Shown in pieces: positions 57,603 to 64,000 of a stretch of 64,000 bases of DNA. Positions within the stretch are counted from its first letter, which is position 1. Each line of letters opens with the position of its first letter. A program made the position numbers and the translations under genes. The notes under the pieces are model-generated. The model ran no database searches and was not told the DNA's origin. It saw only the letters and a list, made by a program, of their open reading frames with translations. The stretch lies in contig JBFOME010000026.1 in the NCBI GenBank assembly GCA_040830705.1, forward strand, positions 32,829-96,828. The letters run 5' to 3'. The DNA is from Ruegeria_C sp040830705 (GTDB lineage Bacteria; Pseudomonadota; Alphaproteobacteria; Rhodobacterales; Rhodobacteraceae).

Positions 57603-57949
57603 AAAATCGGTTGCGGCGGGCAGAGTTATCCCGCAAGATATCCACAAGGTCCGACAGAGACCCGCAGAGACCCAGGCGGCAGGCAGAGCAGTCGCCCAAA
57701 ACCAAAAACTACATGCGCATCCGCAGATATGACTGCGGCCCAAATGTCGTTGCCTTGTGGTATCGACGTGCCAAGCCGCAAGATTTTCCCGACCGAGCAA
57801 AATGAAGCGGGTTCCAGCGAAAACTCGCCCATATTTTGCGGTGTTTTTGCGTTTTTTTGGTGACGATCCTTCTGCATCACGGTAGGATTGGTCGTGGATA
57901 GGTAAAATAACGCCCGCGAATGCGGGCATTTAGTACAGGCGGACAGAGT
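57603..57949 (+). promoter_or_regulatory. ftsZ leader and promoter region
   Basis: This 347-base region has no supported gene. It contains ATATCCACA at 57638-57646, one base from the DnaA box, an AT-rich part around 57840-57900 and a hairpin (GCCCGC/GCGGGC, 57912-57927) followed by ATTTAG, 22 bases before the ftsZ ATG. It probably holds the ftsZ promoter. The hairpin is too weakly T-flanked to be called a terminator. Confidence 0.45.
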
Positions 57950-59602
57950 ATGACACTGAACCTTTCGATGCCCGGTCAGGACGATTTGAAGCCCCGGATC
58001 ACTGTATTCGGGGTCGGCGGGGCAGGCGGCAATGCCGTCAACAACATGATTGAAAAGCAGTTGGAAGGCGTCGAGTTCGTCGTTGCCAACACCGACGCGC
58101 AGGCGCTGCAGCAAAGCCGCTCGGAAGCGCGGGTGCAACTGGGCGTGAAAGTCACCGAAGGTCTGGGCGCCGGCGCCCGTCCCACGGTTGGCGCCGCAGC
58201 GGCCGAAGAAAGCATCGAACAGATCGTCGATCATCTGGCTGGCGCGCATATGTGTTTCATCACTGCTGGCATGGGCGGCGGCACCGGCACCGGGGCAGCC
58301 CCGATCATCGCGCAGGCGGCGCGGGAACTGGGCGTACTGACCGTTGGCGTGGTGACCAAGCCCTTCCAGTTCGAAGGTGCCAAGCGTATGCGTCAAGCCG
58401 AGGACGGCGTTGATGCGTTGCAGAAAATGGTCGACACGCTGATCATCATCCCGAACCAGAACCTGTTCCGACTCGCCAATGAAAAGACCACCTTTACCGA
58501 GGCGTTCTCGATGGCCGATGACGTGCTCTATCAGGGTGTTAAGGGCGTCACCGACCTGATGGTCCGCCCCGGTCTGATCAACCTCGACTTTGCCGATGTT
58601 CGCGCCGTGATGGACGAGATGGGCAAGGCGATGATGGGCACCGGCGAAGCCGACGGCGAAGATCGCGCCATTCAGGCCGCCGAGAAGGCCATCGCCAACC
58701 CGCTGCTGGACGAGATCAGCCTGCGCGGTGCGAAGGGCGTGCTGATCAACATCACCGGCGCGCATGACCTGACCCTGTTCGAACTGGACGAAGCGGCCAA
58801 CCGCATCCGCGAAGAAGTGGACCCGGACGCCAATATCATCGTTGGTTCGACGCTGGATACGGCGATGGAAGGCACGATGCGCGTTTCCGTGGTTGCCACC
58901 GGTATCGACGCGACCGAGGGCGCGTCCGAAACGCCGGTCGCGCGCCGTCCGATGTCAGCGCCGCTTAAGCAGAAGGTCGACGCCGAAGAAGCGCAGGCAG
59001 AACCCGCGCCGCAGCCCGAAGCTGCTCCTGCACCGGAACCAGCCCAGGTCGCCGCGACCGCGACTGAGGAGCCCGGCCTCTTTGATGGCGTACCGGCCCA
59101 GCCTGTTGCAGCCCGCGCCGCCGAAGAGGTGGTCGAGGCTGAAAGCAGCCAGCCGGTCCAGGACGACGATGGCCTGCCACAGCCGGTCTATCAGCCGCGC
59201 GTCCCGGCATTCGAACCGCGGACCGAGGCACATGATGCACCGGTTGACAGCTTCGTCGCTCCCAAGGCGCCCGAACCGGGTACGCCGTCGCCCGAGGCGC
59301 TTCAGCGTCTGCAGGCTGCGGCCCAGCATGTGCCTTCCCCCGCGCAGCGGAACCAGCGCATCGCAGAGGCAGCGCAGCAGGCACAGCAGAACCAATCGGA
59401 AAAGCCGCGTTTTGGCTTCAATCGGTTGATTGATCGCATGACCGGACATGCATCGGACACGCCGGACGAGCGCGGCGCGCAGCCGATGCGGCAACAGCCG
59501 GTTCTGCGCCAAACTGACGCTACGGCACATGCACCGGCCGACCCGGACCCGGAACAGGAACGGATTGAAATACCCGCCTTCCTGCGCCGCCAAGCGAACT
59601 GA
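57950..59602 (+). CDS. ftsZ: Cell division GTPase FtsZ
   Basis: A 550-residue tubulin homologue. The GTP signature GMGGGTGTGAAP (with nearby FGVGGAGGNAVNNM), the T7 synergy loop LINLDFADVRAVMDEMG and the C-terminal peptide IEIPAFLRRQAN are all seen. The linker between about 330 and 520 is long and rich in Pro, Ala and Gln, as in alphaproteobacteria. It forms the Z ring. ATG 57950 is set by the family start MTLNLS. Confidence 0.98.
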   Translation: MTLNLSMPGQDDLKPRITVFGVGGAGGNAVNNMIEKQLEGVEFVVANTDAQALQQSRSEARVQLGVKVTEGLGAGARPTVGAAAAEESIEQIVDHLAGAHMCFITAGMGGGTGTGAAPIIAQAARELGVLTVGVVTKPFQFEGAKRMRQAEDGVDALQKMVDTLIIIPNQNLFRLANEKTTFTEAFSMADDVLYQGVKGVTDLMVRPGLINLDFADVRAVMDEMGKAMMGTGEADGEDRAIQAAEKAIANPLLDEISLRGAKGVLINITGAHDLTLFELDEAANRIREEVDPDANIIVGSTLDTAMEGTMRVSVVATGIDATEGASETPVARRPMSAPLKQKVDAEEAQAEPAPQPEAAPAPEPAQVAATATEEPGLFDGVPAQPVAARAAEEVVEAESSQPVQDDDGLPQPVYQPRVPAFEPRTEAHDAPVDSFVAPKAPEPGTPSPEALQRLQAAAQHVPSPAQRNQRIAEAAQQAQQNQSEKPRFGFNRLIDRMTGHASDTPDERGAQPMRQQPVLRQTDATAHAPADPDPEQERIEIPAFLRRQAN

Positions 59603-59627
59603 TAGCGGTCACAAAATCGCTGAAACG

Positions 59628-59651
59628 GGCCATCTTCGGATGGCCTTTTTC
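59628..59651 (+). terminator. Intrinsic terminator after ftsZ
   Basis: A 7-bp stem GGCCATC (59628-59634) and GATGGCC (59639-59645) with a TTCG tetraloop, followed by TTTTTC. It separates ftsZ from lpxC, which needs its own promoter in the following 160 bases. Confidence 0.88.
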
Positions 59652-59814
59652 TATTCTAAATCAAGAGATTAGACGTGAACAAGCGGGCTTCTGCCGCTCT
59701 GTTACAAACATGTTTCATTTGGTTGCAAAGATTGAGTTGAGCCCCAGCGGCCCCTCCATTAGTTGATCTGCAACACAGTCCAACGAGGCTGGAAACCGTC
59801 CCAAGGGGTGCATC

Positions 59815-60735
59815 TTGCAACATACGCTGAAAGCTCCGGTTACCTTCAAAGGTGTTGGCCTGCATGGCGGCGCACGCGTCATCATGACCCTGCGCCCGGC
59901 AGCAGCCGGTCACGGCATCTGGTTCAAGCGGACGGATATCGAATTGGGCGACGCGATGGTCCCGGCGATCTATGACCGGGTCGAGCGGACGCCGCTCTGC
60001 ACCAAGCTGGTCAATGACAGCGGTGTGTCGGTTTCAACGGTGGAACATATTATGGCGGCATTGGCGGGCTGTGGAGTCCACAATGCGCTGATCGAAGTTG
60101 ACGGGCCCGAAGTTCCGATCATGGACGGCTCGTCGGTCGCATTCGTGCGCGGCATAATGGCAAAAGGGGTACGCCAGCAAGCCGCGCCGGTCTTGGCTTA
60201 CGAGGTAGTGAAAGCTGTCACAGTAGAAAAAGACGGAGCCAAGGCTACATTGCTGCCCGCTGACCGGCTGGAGATCGACTTCAGCATCGACTTCGATGAC
60301 GCCGCCATCGGGCAGCAATCCAAAACACTCGACATGTGCAATGGCACGTTTGCCCGCGAGTTGTGCGACAGCCGCACTTTCTGCCGCAAGGCGGATGTGG
60401 ACATGATGCGCGAGAACGGGCTGGCGCTTGGCGGCACGCTCGACAATGCGGTTGTGGTTGATGGCGACATCGTGATGACCCCCGGCGGTCTGCGCCATGA
60501 CGATGAAGCGGTGCGCCACAAGATGCTGGATGCACTCGGCGATCTCTACATGGCCGGTGGCCCGATTCTGGGCCGTTATGTGGGCGAGAAGGCGGGGCAT
60601 TCGCTGACCAACACGCTTTTGCGCGCCCTTTTCGAAACACCTGGTGCCGTACGCCCGGTGTTCTGCGATGCGGAAACCACCGCACGTCTGCCCGGTCAGG
60701 GGCTGGTCTGGACTGAGATTCCGTTGGTGGCCTGA
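59815..60735 (+). CDS. lpxC: UDP-3-O-acyl-N-acetylglucosamine deacetylase
   Basis: The 306-residue zinc deacetylase commits UDP-3-O-acyl-GlcNAc to lipid A synthesis. Motifs are FKGVGLHGGARV, STVEHIMAALAGCGVHN (zinc His) and GGLRHDDEAVRHKMLDALGDLY with the zinc and catalytic residues. The start is TTG 59815, after AAGGGGTG; the family begins MQHTLK. Regulation by FtsH is known elsewhere and cannot be read here. Confidence 0.97.
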   Translation: MQHTLKAPVTFKGVGLHGGARVIMTLRPAAAGHGIWFKRTDIELGDAMVPAIYDRVERTPLCTKLVNDSGVSVSTVEHIMAALAGCGVHNALIEVDGPEVPIMDGSSVAFVRGIMAKGVRQQAAPVLAYEVVKAVTVEKDGAKATLLPADRLEIDFSIDFDDAAIGQQSKTLDMCNGTFARELCDSRTFCRKADVDMMRENGLALGGTLDNAVVVDGDIVMTPGGLRHDDEAVRHKMLDALGDLYMAGGPILGRYVGEKAGHSLTNTLLRALFETPGAVRPVFCDAETTARLPGQGLVWTEIPLVA

Positions 60736-60864
60736 CGCCTTGCCGCGTCCCCGAACTTGTGACCTCCTGCATGCTTTAAGGCGTTTTGCACCTGATGTTT
60801 GTGTGCTAGACCAAGGCCCATACGGGCAAAGCGCCTCAATGCAGGACGACAAGGAATAGTGGGA

Positions 60865-61710
60865 ATGAGTGGCAGCAGGGCAGGGGCCAAACTGGTTGGC
60901 GCAGTTCTTGTAGCGGTTTGTTTGACGGCCTGTGGTAATCGCAGTGGGGCGGACCGGACGCAGAATCTGGACGGTTTCACGCCCGAGCAGATCTTTGAAC
61001 GCGGTGAATATGAGCTGTCTGAAAAGCGGGCCGACGATGCCGCCTACTACTTCTCCGAGATTGAACGGCTCTATCCCTATTCCGACTGGGCCAAGCGCGC
61101 GCTGATCATGCAGGCCTTCGCCTTTCATTCGGGTCGCGACTATGTCGAAAGCCGCGCCGCCGCGCAGCGCTATATCGACTTCTATCCCACCGATGAGGAT
61201 GCGGCTTACGCCCAGTATCTTCTGGCGCTCAGTTACTATGACCAAATCGACGAGGTCGGCCGCGACCAGGGCTTGACGTTCCAGGCGCTGCAGGCGCTGC
61301 GCACGGTGATTGAGGTTTATCCCGATAGCGAATATGCCACCTCGGCAATCTTGAAATTCGATCTGGCCTTTGACCATCTGGCGGGCAAAGAAATGGAGAT
61401 CGGCCGCTATTACCTGCGCAAGCAGCATTATTCGGCCGCCATTAACCGGTTCCGTGTTGTGGTCGAGGATTTCCAGACCACGACCCACACAGCCGAGGCG
61501 CTCTATCGTCTGGTCGAGGCATACTTGTCGCTGGGATTGGTGAACGAGGCCCAGACAGCCGGCGCCATTCTGGGCTATAACTACCGGTCCACCGACTGGT
61601 ACCAGGATGCCTATAAGCTACTGACCTCGCGCGGCCTGGAGGCCAAGTCCCGTGGCAACAACTGGCTGAGCCAGATCTACCGCCAGTCGATCAAGGGGCA
61701 ATGGCTGTAG
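60865..61710 (+). CDS. bamD: Outer-membrane assembly lipoprotein BamD
   Basis: A 281-residue lipoprotein: signal and lipobox LTAC (lipidated Cys about residue 24) followed by five TPR-like repeats (AYYFSEIERLYPYSDWAKRAL, YIDFYPTDEDAAYAQYLLAL). BamD works with BamA in outer-membrane protein insertion; older literature calls the gene comL. ATG 60865 is set by the signal. A hairpin follows directly, before recN. Confidence 0.96.
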   Translation: MSGSRAGAKLVGAVLVAVCLTACGNRSGADRTQNLDGFTPEQIFERGEYELSEKRADDAAYYFSEIERLYPYSDWAKRALIMQAFAFHSGRDYVESRAAAQRYIDFYPTDEDAAYAQYLLALSYYDQIDEVGRDQGLTFQALQALRTVIEVYPDSEYATSAILKFDLAFDHLAGKEMEIGRYYLRKQHYSAAINRFRVVVEDFQTTTHTAEALYRLVEAYLSLGLVNEAQTAGAILGYNYRSTDWYQDAYKLLTSRGLEAKSRGNNWLSQIYRQSIKGQWL

Positions 61711-61713
61711 CAG

Positions 61714-61734
61714 GGATGGGGTGGAACCCCATCC
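61714..61734. repeat. Inverted repeat between bamD and recN
   Basis: A perfect 8-bp inverted repeat GGATGGGG (61714-61721) and CCCCATCC (61727-61734), four bases after the bamD stop, with a 5-base loop. It has no T run, so it is not a standard terminator; it may be an mRNA stabiliser or a bidirectional element. Confidence 0.6.
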
Positions 61735-61764
61735 TACGAACGGCGGGGGCACAGAGGGGGCGAC

Positions 61765-63414
61765 ATGCTCCGCGCGCTTGATATTCGCGACATGCTGATC
61801 ATCGACCGGCTGGAACTGAAATTCCAGCCGGGCCTCAACGTTCTGACCGGCGAAACCGGGGCGGGTAAGTCCATCCTGCTCGACAGTCTGGGCTTTGTTC
61901 TGGGCTGGCGGGGGCGGGCCGAACTGGTCCGGCAAGGCGCAGCGCAGGGTGAAGTAGTGGCCGTGTTCGAACTGCCCGATAGGCATGCTGCACATGCGGT
62001 TCTGGCCGAGGCCGGATTGCCCGGCGGGCCGGAACTGATATTGCGCCGTATCAACACCGCCGAGGGTCGCAAAACCGCCTGGGTCAATGACCGACGTTGC
62101 TCGGGCGAGGTGCTGCGCGCGTTGTCGGAAACCCTGATCGAGCTGCACGGCCAGCATGATGACCGCGGGCTGCTGAACCCGCGCGACCATCGCGCCATGC
62201 TCGATGCTTTTGCCGGGCTGGACGATGCACTGGGTGCATGCCGTGCCGCGTGGCGTACGCTGTCCGAGGCCGAGCGCGCGCTGGCCGATACACGCGCTGC
62301 TCTCGATACGATGCGGAGTGAGGAAGAGTTCCTACGCCACGCGGTTGCAGAGTTGGACGATCTGGACCCGAAACCGGGCGAGGATGCCGAACTCGACGCG
62401 CGCCGCCGCATGATGCAGGGGGCCGAGAAGATTCGCGACGACGTGGCGCGTGCGCAGGCGCTGATCGGCTCCGACGGGGCAGAATCCGCGCTTGGTGACG
62501 CGTTGCGCTGGCTGGAAAGCGTGTCAGACAAGGCTGATGGGCAGTTGGAGCAGCCCATCGCTGCCCTTGGCCGCGCGCTGATCGAGCTGGGCGAAGCGCA
62601 GGCGGGCGTCGAAAGCTGCCTCGACACATTGGATTTCAATCCCATCGATCTTGAGATGACCGAAGAACGGCTCTTTGCCATCCGCGCGCTGGCCCGTAAG
62701 CATGGGGTTGCCAGCGATGAGCTTGGCACATTCGCCGAAGAGCTGCGCGCCCGGCTCAAGGCGCTGGATGCGGGGGATGCCGACCTGCACGCGCGTGAAG
62801 AGGCGGTACAAGAGGCGCAATCGGCCTATGACACCGCCGCCCGCGCACTGTCCGAGGCGCGCATCGCGGCCTCGGCGCGGCTGGACACGGCGGTCATGGC
62901 CGAACTCGCCCCGCTCAAGATGGAGCGCGCGGTATTTGCCACCCAAATCGCGCCGACTGAACCCGGCCCCGAAGGCTGCGACGCCGTGGCCTTTACCGTC
63001 GCGACCAACCCCGGCGCACCTGCCGGACCCCTCAACAAGATCGCCTCGGGCGGCGAACTCAGCCGGTTTCTGCTGGCGCTCAAGGTGTGTTTGAGCGGGG
63101 ATGACGGTGACCGGACCATGATCTTTGACGAGATTGATCGAGGCGTTGGCGGCGCCACGGCGGATGCGGTGGGGCGCAGGCTGGCCGCGCTGGCGGATGA
63201 AGGACAGGTGCTGGTGGTAACGCACTCACCGCAGGTGGCAGCGCAGGGCGCGCATCACTGGCGCGTGCACAAACAGGTGGCGCGTGGGGCAACGCTCTCT
63301 TCCGTGGTCCCGCTCGGGCCCGATGATCGGGTAGACGAGATCGCTCGTATGGTTGCGGGTGATACGATCACCGATGCGGCTCGCGCCGCCGCCCGTGCGC
63401 TGCTGGAGGCCTGA
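61765..63414 (+). CDS. recN: DNA repair protein RecN
   Basis: A 549-residue SMC-like ATPase: Walker A TGETGAGKSILLDSL at residues about 32-46, a coiled-coil middle part (GLNPRDHRAML to REEAVQEAQSAYD) and a C-terminal half with the signature IASGGELSRFLLALK and Walker B TMIFDEIDRGVGG. It acts in recombinational double-strand-break repair. No GAAC-N7-GAAC LexA box is seen directly upstream, although recN is often SOS-regulated. Confidence 0.96.
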   Translation: MLRALDIRDMLIIDRLELKFQPGLNVLTGETGAGKSILLDSLGFVLGWRGRAELVRQGAAQGEVVAVFELPDRHAAHAVLAEAGLPGGPELILRRINTAEGRKTAWVNDRRCSGEVLRALSETLIELHGQHDDRGLLNPRDHRAMLDAFAGLDDALGACRAAWRTLSEAERALADTRAALDTMRSEEEFLRHAVAELDDLDPKPGEDAELDARRRMMQGAEKIRDDVARAQALIGSDGAESALGDALRWLESVSDKADGQLEQPIAALGRALIELGEAQAGVESCLDTLDFNPIDLEMTEERLFAIRALARKHGVASDELGTFAEELRARLKALDAGDADLHAREEAVQEAQSAYDTAARALSEARIAASARLDTAVMAELAPLKMERAVFATQIAPTEPGPEGCDAVAFTVATNPGAPAGPLNKIASGGELSRFLLALKVCLSGDDGDRTMIFDEIDRGVGGATADAVGRRLAALADEGQVLVVTHSPQVAAQGAHHWRVHKQVARGATLSSVVPLGPDDRVDEIARMVAGDTITDAARAAARALLEA

Positions 63415-63517
63415 TTGCGCAACACTCTCGCAGGAATGATCGCGCGCCGCCGCAATCGCGCTTTTCTGTTTCATCCGTGTTGCTTACGATAGGCCGAGCT
63501 AGATTTTCGAGCGCTGA

Positions 63518-64000
63518 TGTCCCAATCCACCCGCAACCTGATTTCCGAACAGCTCAAGTCGGCCAGAACCGCTGTCACCGAGGGCTGGGCGGTTCTGCGT
63601 CAGCGCGGGCCGAGCCAGATCCAGTTCTGGTTCATCGCCCTGCTCGTCGGCATCGCGGCGGGCTTTGCGGCGCTGGCCTTCCGGATGGCGATCACCGAGT
63701 TGCAATCGTTCATCTATGGCGCGGATGACCGGTTGCGGCTGCATAGTTTTGCCGCGGACATGCCGTGGTATGTGCTGCTGATCATACCAACCGTGGGCGG
63801 GTTGGTGGTGGGGCTGATCTTCTATTACTTCACGGATGATGGCCGGGTTCGCTCGGTTGCCGACGTCATCGAAGGCGCGGCGCTGCAGGATGGCCGGGTT
63901 GAGTCCCGCGCCGGGATCGCCTCGATGTTTGCGTCGCTGATCACGCTTAGCAGCGGTGGCTCTAGCGGGCGCGAGGGGCCGGTCGTGCATATGGCGGGGG
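63518..64000 (+). CDS. ClC-type chloride channel/transporter (N-terminal part, cut by window edge)
   Basis: The first 161 codons of a ClC-family protein; the remainder lies right of the window. After a cytoplasmic helix come hydrophobic segments (FWFIALLVGIAAGFAALAF, WYVLLIIPTVGGLVVGLIFYY) and SGGSSGREGPVVHM, which contains GREGP, the ClC selectivity motif with the gating glutamate. Whether it is a channel or a Cl-/H+ antiporter needs the proton glutamate in the missing part. ATG 63518 is the first good start. Confidence 0.9.

Noticed and set aside
61728..61743. GAAC pairs before recN as a LexA box
   Set aside because: The half-sites are ten bases apart rather than seven.

Overview
The window is a GC-rich (about 60%) chromosomal segment of an alphaproteobacterium, most likely a marine Rhodobacteraceae (Roseobacter group). 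Several independent signs point there: a complete dcw cluster with DUF2484 genes next to murB; a terminator-containing mraZ leader that resembles the UpsM small RNA of Rhodobacter sphaeroides; a DUF1127 gene followed by CCUCCUCCC-loop small RNAs that resemble the R. sphaeroides CcsR/CcaF1 locus; and an alphaproteobacterial GAAC-N7-GAAC LexA box before the UvrD-family helicase gene. No phage, insertion sequence or CRISPR array is visible. All assignments come from reading the sequence; no database search was run.

Layout. Bases 1-13150 hold tamA/tamB (outer-membrane assembly, minus strand, tamB cut by the window edge), a VOC-fold protein, a DEAD-box RNA helicase, a divergent GAPDH, small envelope proteins, an isolated gcvH, a GhrA-like reductase, an acyl-CoA dehydrogenase, a DUF1007/NicO metal-transport pair and truA. 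Bases 13364-16955 hold tRNA-Tyr, an RlmB-type methyltransferase, a previously easy-to-miss zinc-ribbon gene that seems to start at ATT, a YHS protein, a CoA-binding protein and a DUF2189 membrane protein. Bases 17015-22754 carry histidine genes on the minus strand (hisB, hisH, hisA, hisF, hisE), interleaved with small plus-strand envelope genes and one unknown gene coupled between hisF and hisE. Bases 22926-31829 hold a lone RAM-domain protein, a GNAT enzyme, a coupled DCC/saccharopine-dehydrogenase-like pair, two identical tRNA-Gly genes, a MAPEG protein, pyruvate carboxylase and an FMN-dependent hydroxyacid oxidase.

Bases 31915-35860 are the regulatory heart: the LexA-boxed UvrD/PcrA helicase, three tandem CcsR-like sRNAs downstream of a DUF1127 gene with a candidate RpoH-type promoter, a 600-bp AT-richer stretch with no gene, 10-bp-periodic candidate MraZ boxes, and an UpsM-like leader ending in a strong terminator.

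Bases 35861-63414 are the division and cell-wall cluster in the order mraZ, rsmH, ftsL, ftsI, murE, murF, mraY, (AAA ATPase, TPR protein), murD, (YhiN-type flavoprotein on the other strand), ftsW, murG, murC, (two DUF2484 genes and a small membrane protein), murB, ddl, ftsQ, ftsA, (secreted unknown), ftsZ, lpxC, bamD, recN. Many neighbours overlap by ATGA or GTGA, so translation is probably coupled. The genes make lipid II from UDP-MurNAc precursors, flip and polymerise it at the septum, and build the divisome; lpxC and bamD add outer-membrane synthesis. A partial ClC-type channel gene runs off the right edge.
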